Shown here piece after piece: positions 17,123 to 25,517 of a stretch of 33,552 nucleotides of DNA (the stretch's first letter is position 1; each line of letters begins with the position of its first letter). The notes below the pieces were generated by a model that worked only from the letters and a program-made list of their open reading frames with translations, did no database searches and was not told the origin of the DNA. Source of the stretch: Treponema sp. (GTDB lineage Bacteria > Spirochaetota > Spirochaetia > Treponematales > Breznakiellaceae); NCBI GenBank assembly GCA_009787835.1, contig WQSN01000031.1, positions 1-33,552 on the forward strand. Direction: 5' to 3'. A program made the position numbers and the translations under genes.

Positions 17123-18814
17123 TCAATGTACCAGTACTCCTTCCCAGGGAAGTAAAGTGTCTTCGCACTCTGTCCTGCCCAGAGTGGAAACCACAAGCGG
17201 TCTTGTTAACAGATCAACATGTTTTAGCGGCACTTTAACAGTGCGGGATGAAAAATTTAATGCGACAGTATACGTTTTATTTTCATATTTACGCTGGTAG
17301 ATTATAAGGCGGGTATCAGCGTAAACCGGCAGGAACTTACCGTAAATAAGACAATCACTGTTCTTGCGCAATGCGATAAGTGTTTTATAGAAATTTAAAA
17401 TTGAATCCGGAGCGTTTTTTTGCGCGGCGTAATTAATATATTTATAATTACCGTTAACGCCAAGCCAGGGTTTAGCGTTACTGAAACCTGAGTATTCGCT
17501 GTCATCCCATTGCATGGGCGTGCGCGCGTTATCACGCGAACTTGTTTTGATCCACTTCCAGCGCAGAAAGCCGGGGATGCACATTTTTTTTAACAATTTG
17601 TTTAATCCGTGGCTGACAACATCGTCCAGTTCATCAAGGCTTTTAAAATCGAAATTGGTCATGCCGATTTCCTGTCCCTGGTAAATAAACGGAGTGCCGC
17701 GCAGAGTCAGTTCAAAAAGGGCAAGCACTTTCGCGCTCTGCTGCCAGTATTTACCGGGCTTGCTGTCAGCAGGCAGCTTATTGCCAAAGGAGCGATCTTT
17801 TTCCGCAGCGCCGAAATGAGAAACGATTCGAGCCTGGTCGTGATTTTCAAGGTACAGGGCGTTCCAGTCAAGGCCAATCTGCCATTTTGTTATTACTTCC
17901 ATTAATTTGTCAGCGCGGAATTTTTTAGGAATAAACTGGGCAATGCGGCGGTCAATCTCAAGATGATCAAAATAAAAGAGCATATCGAGTTCCCTACGGT
18001 TTTCATCGCAAAGAAGTTTCGCTTCTTTAAGATCGACCATGACAGTTTCACCTACCGTAAAACAATCATATCTGGCAAGCACGTCGCTGTGAATTTCACG
18101 CAATATTTCATGATTTCCTTCCTGCGATTTATAATGTTCAATTCCCCGGACAGCCAGACTGTTTTTGCCGTTTTCCAGGCTTGTCTTGTAAAGAACATTG
18201 ATCACATCGCAGCGAAAACCGGCGGCCCCCTTATCCAGCCAGAAGCGAAGAATATTTTTAACTTCTTCAATTACTTTTGGGTTTTTATAATTCAGATCGG
18301 GCTGTTTTTTGTCAAAAAGATGAAGATAATATTCACCGCTTTTTTCATCGTACTCCCATGCCTTATCCATAAAAAAACCAGTCCAGTTATTTGGAAGTTT
18401 GGCGCGGCCTTGCCTGCGTTTGTTTTTACCTGGTCTCCAGATATAGTAATCGCGGTAAGGACTTGATGGATCGCGGCTTTTCTGGAACCATTCATGCTCA
18501 TCCGATGTATGGTTTATTACCAAATCCATAATAATTTTTATGTCTCTTTTTGCCGCCTCCTTAAAAAGTCTGTCCATGTCGGCCATAGTCCCGAATTTTG
18601 GGTTTATGGAGTAATAATCGCTGATATCGTAACCATTATCCGCGTCAGGAGATTTATACACGGGTGAAAGCCAAATAATCTGCGCCCCAAGGTCCTTAAT
18701 TTCATCCAATCGTGAAATGATTCCCGGAATATCGCCTATTCCGTCACCATTTGAATCCTGAAAACTGCGGGGATATATTTGATAGACAATACTGTCTTTC
18801 CACCATGATTTCAT
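17123..18814 (-). CDS. GH13 alpha-glucosidase (oligo-1,6-glucosidase group)
   Basis: 563 residues, no signal peptide, so a cytoplasmic enzyme that hydrolyses short alpha-glucans or isomalto-oligosaccharides after uptake. It starts WWKDSIVYQIYPRSFQDSNG, with LVINHTSDEH at 98-107, the oligo-1,6-glucosidase hallmark QPDLN at 171-175, nucleophile Asp203 (AAGFRCDVI), acid/base Glu256 (FTVGETVMV) and Asp326 (LENHDQAR). Trehalose-6-phosphate hydrolase is a close relative and cannot be fully excluded, though no trehalose PTS gene is nearby. GAGG precedes the ATG by 5 bases. A plausible promoter sits upstream (TATACT -10 around 18833). A terminator for the gene before it is at 18915-18950, so it is transcribed on its own. 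The sugar-binding protein at the right end of the window may feed the same kind of substrate. Confidence 0.88.
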   Translation of the reverse strand: MKSWWKDSIVYQIYPRSFQDSNGDGIGDIPGIISRLDEIKDLGAQIIWLSPVYKSPDADNGYDISDYYSINPKFGTMADMDRLFKEAAKRDIKIIMDLVINHTSDEHEWFQKSRDPSSPYRDYYIWRPGKNKRRQGRAKLPNNWTGFFMDKAWEYDEKSGEYYLHLFDKKQPDLNYKNPKVIEEVKNILRFWLDKGAAGFRCDVINVLYKTSLENGKNSLAVRGIEHYKSQEGNHEILREIHSDVLARYDCFTVGETVMVDLKEAKLLCDENRRELDMLFYFDHLEIDRRIAQFIPKKFRADKLMEVITKWQIGLDWNALYLENHDQARIVSHFGAAEKDRSFGNKLPADSKPGKYWQQSAKVLALFELTLRGTPFIYQGQEIGMTNFDFKSLDELDDVVSHGLNKLLKKMCIPGFLRWKWIKTSSRDNARTPMQWDDSEYSGFSNAKPWLGVNGNYKYINYAAQKNAPDSILNFYKTLIALRKNSDCLIYGKFLPVYADTRLIIYQRKYENKTYTVALNFSSRTVKVPLKHVDLLTRPLVVSTLGRTECEDTLLPWEGVLVH

Positions 18815-18914
18815 TTTAACCTCAGAGTAAAGTATATAATGTATTTGTAATGAAAGGAAGAGTTTACACCATTAAAATGTTTTTATATTTAATATCAGCG
18901 ATTTTATTATGATA

Positions 18915-18950
18915 AAAAAAATCCATCCATAATTTACATTACAGACGGAC
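18915..18950 (-). terminator. Intrinsic terminator after the 18983-20464 lipoprotein gene
   Basis: Read on the minus strand: a 12-bp stem (arms 18950-18939 and 18934-18923, with three G-T wobble pairs), a 4-base loop and a run of 8 T (18922-18915). It ends the leftward operon of locus B. Confidence 0.8.
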
Positions 18951-18982
18951 TTTATTACTTCTTAATGCCTCTGCTTTAAGTC

Positions 18983-20464
18983 TTAATTATTTAACCTCAA
19001 TTCGATATTATCTACTGCAATTGGTTGAGAACCTACGGAACTATCGTTTCTCCATGTAAATACCAGCCGTTTTGTGGTTCCGGAATTTGACGCTGGAATG
19101 CTTATGGTTGCCTGAGTCCAGTTACTATTCCCTACATAATTAGTTCCAAATGAGCCGGAAGGAGTAGTGCCTGCGCTGATTGTTGTTGATGTATCAACAA
19201 GGTGTACAGTTAAGAAATCGTAACCGCTTTCAGCAGTTCCTCTCCAATAGAAAGTGAGCGTATATGGTGAGCTTGACTGCGGGAATTGCACATCCTTGTA
19301 CATGTGTACAGTACTTGATGATCCATTGTTGTATCCATAAGTTGAACTGTCGCTGGAAATATAAGCAGATCTACTGCCGCCGTAATAAGTACTTGTTCCA
19401 ACATACCATTTATTTGTTTGCGAGCCATTTACCAGGGTAAATGAATTTGTGCTTTCAAAATTTTCACTAAAAATGACGCCTTGAATCCATTTAGCATAAA
19501 GAGTTATACTACCTGTCGGGAAAAATGTCGAACTGGCGTTATAATTTGTTCCTGTACCGGCTGCATTGGTATTCCAGCCGCCAAAGGCATACTCAGTTCT
19601 TGATAATCCGCTTCCACTTGCAAGAGTTACACTGTTTCCCTCCCTCACTGTTTGCGAGGAAGGCTGTGTTCCTGAACCTCCATTCAAATTATAGGAAATA
19701 ATATAATTAGTGGGGCCGAATGTAAAATTATAACCGAAATAACTGTCCAGACTTGGATATATATGCAGATAATCTACCCTGCCTATATTATGTGATACAC
19801 TATTTTCATCAGAGCCGGTAATAAAAAATTCAACTTTATAATAACCTGATTGCAATTCTAAAGGACTATTATTGTTACTTTTACTAACTCGATTGACATC
19901 CCAATTATCATATCCCGTAAAACAATACGTCGATTGATTTTCAGAATCCAATTGAAATTCAGAATCCAATGGAGTAATAATCATATATGCGCCAGTCACA
20001 CCGCTTGGGTAATCAATATTCCAGGTAAAGGTTCCTGTTCCCTCCATATCAACAACTGGCTGCAGTAGTATGGTTTCAGTTGTTGTCTGACCCGGTGTAA
20101 TAACTATTAAATCTCTGCTTCCGCGTACTATAGTATCGTTATTATTATTTTTTCCGGTAATAACTAAACTCCAGGTCCCGGGAGACAATGATACCTGCTT
20201 TGAACCGCTTCCATTCCAGGTTTCTGTTCTTGAATCCTTGAAAGGCGCGGATAATACCAATGTATATGAACTCGCGCTAAGATTTGCATTTATTGGCAGT
20301 ATTGTTCTTCCGGCTCCATCAATACTTATTGTCAAATATCCGTTTTCACCTGTATCAGGCTGTGATTGTTCAACAGGATCTGTACACCCTATTGTTAATG
20401 CCAGAATAGCAAACGCTGCAATAAGAAATGTAATACCATTAAATCTTTTATATTTTTTATTCAT
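18983..20464 (-). CDS. Surface lipoprotein with InlB-type repeat and choice-of-anchor-J-like domain
   Basis: 493 residues from ATG 20464, preceded by AGGAG; the frame is open to 20488 but that part overlaps the upstream gene. Lipobox LTIGC (Cys27). Residues about 30-240 are the 'Y' module shared with the LRR lipoprotein (GRTILPINA, SLSPGTWSLVITG, GTGTFTWNIDY, GYYKVEFFI, DYLHIYPSLDSYFG). Next is one InlB B-repeat/Listeria-Bacteroides repeat (YNLNGGSGTQ to ITLYAKWI). The last 160 residues form a beta-sandwich with EN-FES, YGGSRSAYISS, LTFYWRG and IAVDNIEL, the pattern of choice-of-anchor-J/MAM-like carbohydrate- or peptide-binding domains. No enzyme motif is visible. It is the second gene of the leftward operon of locus B, 13 bp behind its partner, followed by the terminator at 18915-18950. 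Confidence 0.82.
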   Translation of the reverse strand: MNKKYKRFNGITFLIAAFAILALTIGCTDPVEQSQPDTGENGYLTISIDGAGRTILPINANLSASSYTLVLSAPFKDSRTETWNGSGSKQVSLSPGTWSLVITGKNNNNDTIVRGSRDLIVITPGQTTTETILLQPVVDMEGTGTFTWNIDYPSGVTGAYMIITPLDSEFQLDSENQSTYCFTGYDNWDVNRVSKSNNNSPLELQSGYYKVEFFITGSDENSVSHNIGRVDYLHIYPSLDSYFGYNFTFGPTNYIISYNLNGGSGTQPSSQTVREGNSVTLASGSGLSRTEYAFGGWNTNAAGTGTNYNASSTFFPTGSITLYAKWIQGVIFSENFESTNSFTLVNGSQTNKWYVGTSTYYGGSRSAYISSDSSTYGYNNGSSSTVHMYKDVQFPQSSSPYTLTFYWRGTAESGYDFLTVHLVDTSTTISAGTTPSGSFGTNYVGNSNWTQATISIPASNSGTTKRLVFTWRNDSSVGSQPIAVDNIELRLNN

Positions 20465-20477
20465 AATACGACTCCTG

Positions 20478-22379
20478 TTATTCAACATTGAAAATAATGG
20501 TTCTGCTGTATGGAATACCAGCCTTTACTACCATTAAAGTTAAAAAGTGGCTGCCAACTTGATTATAAGCGGTATTAGACGAATTCAGGGTAAATGAAGG
20601 TACAATATTGTTACCTGAACTATTGATAATGGTACTTGAAATATTATCTACCTGCCAGCTTACAGATGAATATTGGCTGGTGTCTTGTAGTGTAATTGTT
20701 GCCGAAGCCGGATTAGAACTGCTGCTAGTGCGATAAATTGTCGGTCCAATAAGATAATATTCATAATAAGAATTGCCTCTATTATCAGATTTTAGTTCAG
20801 AATACCCGGTAACTCCGTTAAAAGTTGCTTCCACATCTGAAATCTGGTTGAAATTTAATGTCAGGCTAACAGTACCATTTTGAACACCTGTAATAATTGG
20901 ATCATCTATTACATGAGTTGGAGGCGTATTTCCTAAATTAACCCGGTAGTAATCTATATCATTATCATGTAAATAACCCATAAATGTGTTGCTTGTTAAA
21001 TTCAATTCTGTAGCGGTGGATTCAACGTTATTACCCGGTTCATTAATAAACATATTTTCACCTAACAACGAATCCCAGTTAGTTGACGGAATTGCGTTAA
21101 TACCCAGTGAATATACAGCTTCCGTTCTGGCTTCTACAGACGCGCCAAGGAATGTAATAATGAAATTATCATTTGACCATGGTAAAGATACAGTATAGAA
21201 GTAATTGCCGTCGTTACCTGGCTCTGTTTTAAAATAGTGGGTTTTATTTCTTGGTGTGCGTATTACCCCCTGAACCTCCTTATCAGACCGGAAAACAAAT
21301 GGTACTGCGATATTGTAAAAACCTATGGATACTGTATCATCCCATGTTTTTGTCCTAAAGGTTTGTGTATCATAACTTACAATACGGATATTTATCAACT
21401 TATTTTTAAACCCTTCGCCATCAGCAAGACGTTTTGAGCGCAATGTCAGTTGAATCTGTCTCTTTTCTCCAGGTGTCATTGTGTCCAGCCTTGCCTGAGT
21501 TTGTCCGGAAACAAGGCTGAAATCGGCCTCATCCCAGGTTATAAAATAACTTGCACCCGTTACATAACCTGTACCAATATTTTCTACTTCTATTGTATAC
21601 GCTACAGGTGAATTATCCGCGATTAGATCATCAATACTTTTGGAGTTATTGCTGTTTGCGAGGCGGATTGATGTCTTAATATTAACTCCTGTAGTAAGCG
21701 GAATAATACCCATGTCCATACCGTTTCCCCATGACGAAGGTAAAGCGATTTTTACATTACTCCAGTTTGTAGCTGTAGGAACTACCTCCAGCGGGTCACC
21801 CGGGATTTGGTTCTCTACTTCAATTTCGCCATTTTCATTAATCTCAACCTCAACCGGCTGTGATAAAGGTTGTTTGGGATTCGTAACCCTTACGCGCATC
21901 GTTTCTTCACCGGCATTACGGCTGAAATTTGTACTGGGATTGGGATTGTCATTGTCAATATATACAACTCTCATATTAAACCCGGCATTGGCAGTCCTTG
22001 ACGCGAATAAAAAATAATCCGTAGGTAATGCCGGTTCCTGCGGTATATTATTTCCCCCTTGTTTAACCCTAATTACCTGATCCGATGTTTTATATAGTGT
22101 TACACTACTGTTGTTCAGTATTTGCGGATTGGGATTATTTTCAGACGTAACTTCTATTGAATTTCCATTTATATACCAGCGTTCTCCGGTGTCCATTCTA
22201 ATCCATTCACCCAGTAATTGAGAGCTATATATAGTATTTTGCGGTGGCGGTGGTGGTGGCGGTGGAAGAACAGTACCAGTACCATCATCATCATCATCAT
22301 CAGTACCTGAACCAGTAGGGCAAGCTGCAAAAATCATTGCAATAATAATGAGCCAAACAAATAACATCTTCTTAAACAT
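20478..22379 (-). CDS. Surface lipoprotein with Asp/Pro linker and shared C-terminal domain
   Basis: 633 residues. Lipobox IFAAC (Cys20), then an unusual linker of six Asp (27-32) and eight Pro (39-46). Residues about 50-130 hold a GEWIRMDTGERWYINGN region that looks like a small lipocalin-like/DUF-type barrel. The middle (about 215-390) is a beta-rich region with CARDB-like phrases (YTIEVENIGTGYVTGASYF, MTPGEKRQIQLTLRS). Residues about 390-500 contain NKTHYFKT and ESTATELN, then DNDIDYYRVN, as in pre-peptidase C-terminal domains. The last 75 residues (ASATITLQDTSQY to SRTIIFNVE) match the C-terminus of the Ig/MBG lipoprotein at 4420-6828. An AAGGAG site precedes the ATG. First gene of the leftward operon of locus B, with its own strong promoter. 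Function not recognised; probably a surface or cell-envelope binding protein. Confidence 0.78.
   Translation of the reverse strand: MFKKMLFVWLIIIAMIFAACPTGSGTDDDDDDGTGTVLPPPPPPPPQNTIYSSQLLGEWIRMDTGERWYINGNSIEVTSENNPNPQILNNSSVTLYKTSDQVIRVKQGGNNIPQEPALPTDYFLFASRTANAGFNMRVVYIDNDNPNPSTNFSRNAGEETMRVRVTNPKQPLSQPVEVEINENGEIEVENQIPGDPLEVVPTATNWSNVKIALPSSWGNGMDMGIIPLTTGVNIKTSIRLANSNNSKSIDDLIADNSPVAYTIEVENIGTGYVTGASYFITWDEADFSLVSGQTQARLDTMTPGEKRQIQLTLRSKRLADGEGFKNKLINIRIVSYDTQTFRTKTWDDTVSIGFYNIAVPFVFRSDKEVQGVIRTPRNKTHYFKTEPGNDGNYFYTVSLPWSNDNFIITFLGASVEARTEAVYSLGINAIPSTNWDSLLGENMFINEPGNNVESTATELNLTSNTFMGYLHDNDIDYYRVNLGNTPPTHVIDDPIITGVQNGTVSLTLNFNQISDVEATFNGVTGYSELKSDNRGNSYYEYYLIGPTIYRTSSSSNPASATITLQDTSQYSSVSWQVDNISSTIINSSGNNIVPSFTLNSSNTAYNQVGSHFLTLMVVKAGIPYSRTIIFNVE
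22242..22301 (-). repeat. Trinucleotide tracts encoding polyproline and polyaspartate
   Basis: Plus-strand GGTGGC/GGT units fill 22242-22265 (eight Pro codons on the minus strand) and six ATC units fill 22284-22301 (six Asp codons). They sit just after the lipid-anchor Cys. Slippage would lengthen or shorten the linker in whole codons. Confidence 0.85.
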
Positions 22380-22466
22380 AACAACTCCTTGATCTTATGT
22401 TAAAATAGTCACTCAATAAAGAGTACCCAAGTGATAAAATAAAGATCGGACAGATCCTTTAGAATC

Positions 22467-22496
22467 ATTATACAGCAAAAATTTAATTTTAGTCAA
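22467..22496 (-). promoter_or_regulatory. Leftward promoter of locus B
   Basis: On the minus strand TTGACT (22496-22491), an 18-base spacer and TATAAT (22472-22467). The leader to the ATG at 22379 is about 80 bases, with a small ACTC/GAGT hairpin and AAGGAG near the start. Confidence 0.75.
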
Positions 22497-22522
22497 GAAT
22501 ATTGTAGAAATTTTATTCAATA

Positions 22523-22551
22523 TTGACAAAATAAAAATTTTTTACTATGAT
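22523..22551 (+). promoter_or_regulatory. Rightward promoter of locus B
   Basis: TTGACA (22523-22528), a 17-base spacer and TATGAT (22546-22551). The -35 boxes of the two divergent promoters are only 26 bases apart, so one regulator could control both operons. The leader to ATG 22612 is about 55 bases and ends in GGAG. Confidence 0.78.
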
Positions 22552-22611
22552 ATTCATATATTTGCTGAATTTTTATTCTTTTTATGAGGTATTTTTTATG
22601 GAGATATTAAT

Positions 22612-23547
22612 ATGAAAAAAGCGCTAATTATTGTAATTTTGTCCATGGTTCCGGCGTACATTTTCTCTCAGACCTTTATTACCTTGAATAAAGCGCTAAG
22701 TGAATGTGCCGCAGAAATTAAAGAACATTTTATCAAGGATTCCAGAGCATTAATTTTTATAGAAAATGAGGCTGTAACGAGAGAACTTTCTTCATTACTG
22801 GTAAGCCAAAGACATCTTGCCATTGTGGAACGGGATGAGAAAGTTCTAAAAGCAATTGAAAGTGAGCAAAATTACCAAATGACCGGCAATGTGAGTGACG
22901 CGACAGCTACCTCCATAGGTAAGCAGCTTGGCGCGCAGTTAATCATTATTGGTTCTATTGAATCAAATGGCGAATTATTCAATATAAATATCAGGGTTGT
23001 CGATATAGAGAAAGCTCAAAGGGTAATGGACAAATGGTGGAATAATGTCAGAATAGAGCCATCCAAAACAGCCCGTTTACACACTGTAGGCGCTTCAGTT
23101 GGTTCTACGTTTTACGCTCCATTCTTAATAGGAACTGTACGCGGAACTTTCTCGCCATTTGACAATTTCTTTATAGAAGCCGGTATGGATGTCGGTTTTT
23201 TTCATGGCAGTAATAACAAGGAAGACAGCGATTATCTAAATTCCTATGGATTAAATATTGACAGTTATTTTTCACTATATCCTTTTATACATCTTAATTT
23301 CTTCCTGCCGTTTAAAAATTCAGGCGGCTTGTATATAGGAGCCGGCGCTGGTTATATGTACTCCAAATACGAGTTTAATGACGGAATCGCAGAAGCCAAT
23401 ATTTTCGCTTTGGATGTGATAGCAGGCGCCAATTTATTTGACTTTTTAGATGTTTCATACACAATGCGGACAGACTTTATGAACTTTTTTAAAGGCATAA
23501 ACCATAAAGTTTCTGTAGGTTATGTTTACAGGTTCAAACAAAAATAG
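22612..23547 (+). CDS. CsgG/FlgT-like domain fused to outer-membrane beta-barrel
   Basis: 311 residues. Signal peptide (hydrophobic 5-17, likely cut at IFS-QT). Residues about 25-150 resemble the CsgG/FlgT/TolB-N group of periplasmic domains: RALIFIENEAVTRELSSLLV, HLAIVERDEKVLKAIESEQN, SIGKQLGAQLIIIGSIESNG, VDIEKAQRV. In the family this domain assembles at the outer membrane for export of curli-like proteins or for flagellar/envelope control. Residues about 165-311 are a barrel matching the C-terminus of the caspase protein at 6831-8159 (GASVGSTFYAP, FIEAGMDVGF, LYIGAGAGYMYSKYEF, SYTMRTDF, YVYRFKQK). GGAG precedes the ATG. It is followed 10 bases later by a lipoprotein, so the pair likely works together at the outer membrane. 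Confidence 0.8.
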   Translation: MKKALIIVILSMVPAYIFSQTFITLNKALSECAAEIKEHFIKDSRALIFIENEAVTRELSSLLVSQRHLAIVERDEKVLKAIESEQNYQMTGNVSDATATSIGKQLGAQLIIIGSIESNGELFNINIRVVDIEKAQRVMDKWWNNVRIEPSKTARLHTVGASVGSTFYAPFLIGTVRGTFSPFDNFFIEAGMDVGFFHGSNNKEDSDYLNSYGLNIDSYFSLYPFIHLNFFLPFKNSGGLYIGAGAGYMYSKYEFNDGIAEANIFALDVIAGANLFDFLDVSYTMRTDFMNFFKGINHKVSVGYVYRFKQK

Positions 23548-23557
23548 GAGAATAAAA

Positions 23558-25501
23558 ATGAACAAAATAAAAAATAATTTATTAAAGACATTAATGATTT
23601 TTTCCGCGGTATTGATATTAACAACATGCGCGTTGGAAGGCAATATTGAAACATTTCGTGATAACGCGGGTTTTGGCAGTGACAGCGAATCCTATTATTA
23701 TAACAGATCCGACAATAAACTTCATCTGCGGGTTAACAGTTTAAAAACAAACTGGAATTCCGGTAATGGTTTAAAGTTATCCGATTTTCGTCCATTAGGT
23801 CTTGAAAATAATAAACGTTATAAGCTAACTGTTACAGGCAGCATAAGCGCGCCTGTAAGCAAACTGAGCGTTATGTTTTGGCGTTATGACAGCAATAACG
23901 CCAGAGAGAATTTAGCGGTATCCTGGCCTGTTAATGAGGAAATCGATTTCAATTCCGGTACATTAAACGCGGTTTTTTACCTGTTAACCAAAAAAGATAT
24001 TGACCTGACAAGCGGTCAGATTTTTATAGATCTTTTCAATAATGTTCCTGTAAATGACGCCGCTATTTTACCCGGAGCGATACGCGCGACAATCAGCAAC
24101 TTTTCATTGGAAGTCACAGAAGCCAGCGGAAATGTAATTAAAAATATGCGCAAAGATATATTACATTCCGATTATTTGTTCCCGGGAGAAGTACATACAT
24201 ATCGTTTTTACGCGCCGCCTGGATTCAATTATGATATTTACCTAATCGACAGTGATCATTATGATATTGCCAGCTCCAGGTTTACTGATTATCTGGCAAA
24301 CAACAGCAGTGAAACACCTGTTAATGCCAGAATAAGAGCAAAAAAATACGGTGAGACGCTCGATTTCATAGGTTCAAGTAATACCGATATAAAATTCAGA
24401 ACAGACGCTTCAAGCACTTCCGCTTCCGCTTATGTTAATACTACTTCCGGTAATGTGGATATTATTATTGAAGGTTTTGATGTTAACTCAACCGGCATTT
24501 ATGAAGTCAGATACTACAGATGGAGCGAAGGAGAATTAAAGCCTGATGCTCCCCTGGGTGTAACCGCGAATGCGACATCCAGCAATAGTATTACCATAAG
24601 CTGGTATGATGTTCCAAACGCCACTAGTTATATTATACAACGCAGAATGATCTCAGCAGATGGTACATCTGTAACGGCTGGCACAGCTACAGGCACATCA
24701 TTTATAGATTCATCATTATTGTCAGATACAACATATTATTATTCAATAGTGTCTCAGAATGACTATGGTACCAGCGATGAATCATTATTGGCCTGGGCAA
24801 AAACAAAAATGCCGGTTCCTGGAATACCGGTAGTATCCGTAGCATCAGAAGCATCAACCAGTATTACAATTAGCTGGTCCCCGATTGAAAAGGCCACTAA
24901 ATACGAAATATTTTACAGACCTATAAATGGTGATTATGGAAGTACTCCGTTACATACTATAACAGGTATTGTTTCCAATCCTATTACATATACTCACAAT
25001 GGGTTGCAGGAAGGTTATAGGTATTGTTATAGGGTAAGAGCCTGTAACGATGATTATAACGGCGCACTATCAAGTGAGGTTGAGGGGCAAACAACTACCG
25101 CAGATGGCTCTTTAAATAACCCTTTCCCGTTAATTGCAAATACATGGGCTAATGGAGCAATTACTCAAGCTATTTATGATAGCGAAGAACATATTTATGG
25201 CAGTGTTTTTTATTCATTTGATGCTGTGCCAGGATCCTTGTATTTTATCTGGTTAAATGATGAATACGAAGGGAATAGTACTAAAACATTGGATGTTCTC
25301 ATTAATGTTTTTTTAGATGAATATAGTTATGAGACTATTATAGGTGAAGGCGATGATTGCTGGGATACTCCAGTTCAAATCAGCGTACCAAGAAACGGGA
25401 AAGTCATTATTGAAGTTTTTGCTTATGATTGGGAAACTATCGAATCCAAAGGTACATTTGCAGTAGCGTATACCATTAATAATGCTATTTCCAGACCATA
25501 A
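23558..25501 (+). CDS. Surface lipoprotein with two fibronectin type III domains
   Basis: 647 residues from ATG 23558, which has AGGAG (overlapping the stop of the previous gene) 7 bases before; the open frame to 23522 is not used. Lipobox LTTC (Cys24), followed by ALEGNIETFRD, nearly the motif after the lipobox of the 4420-6828 protein. Residues about 30-205 are an unassigned beta-rich region. Residues 205-325 look like a pre-peptidase-type (PPC) domain (PGEVHTYRFYAPPGFNYDIY; VDIIIEGFD). Fibronectin III domains follow at about 328-415 (PDAPLGVTANATSSNSITIS) and 417-514 (ASTSITISWSPIEKATKYEI). A second PPC-like domain ends the protein. It is the end of the rightward operon, closed by the hairpin at 25518-25549. 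A binding or adhesive surface role is likely; the ligand is unknown. Confidence 0.85.
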   Translation: MNKIKNNLLKTLMIFSAVLILTTCALEGNIETFRDNAGFGSDSESYYYNRSDNKLHLRVNSLKTNWNSGNGLKLSDFRPLGLENNKRYKLTVTGSISAPVSKLSVMFWRYDSNNARENLAVSWPVNEEIDFNSGTLNAVFYLLTKKDIDLTSGQIFIDLFNNVPVNDAAILPGAIRATISNFSLEVTEASGNVIKNMRKDILHSDYLFPGEVHTYRFYAPPGFNYDIYLIDSDHYDIASSRFTDYLANNSSETPVNARIRAKKYGETLDFIGSSNTDIKFRTDASSTSASAYVNTTSGNVDIIIEGFDVNSTGIYEVRYYRWSEGELKPDAPLGVTANATSSNSITISWYDVPNATSYIIQRRMISADGTSVTAGTATGTSFIDSSLLSDTTYYYSIVSQNDYGTSDESLLAWAKTKMPVPGIPVVSVASEASTSITISWSPIEKATKYEIFYRPINGDYGSTPLHTITGIVSNPITYTHNGLQEGYRYCYRVRACNDDYNGALSSEVEGQTTTADGSLNNPFPLIANTWANGAITQAIYDSEEHIYGSVFYSFDAVPGSLYFIWLNDEYEGNSTKTLDVLINVFLDEYSYETIIGEGDDCWDTPVQISVPRNGKVIIEVFAYDWETIESKGTFAVAYTINNAISRP

Positions 25502-25517
25502 TTTCTTCAATTAAGAC

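Noticed and set aside
22242-22301. Phase-variable on/off switch from the microsatellites
   Set aside because: Units are three bases, so slippage changes length but cannot shift the frame.
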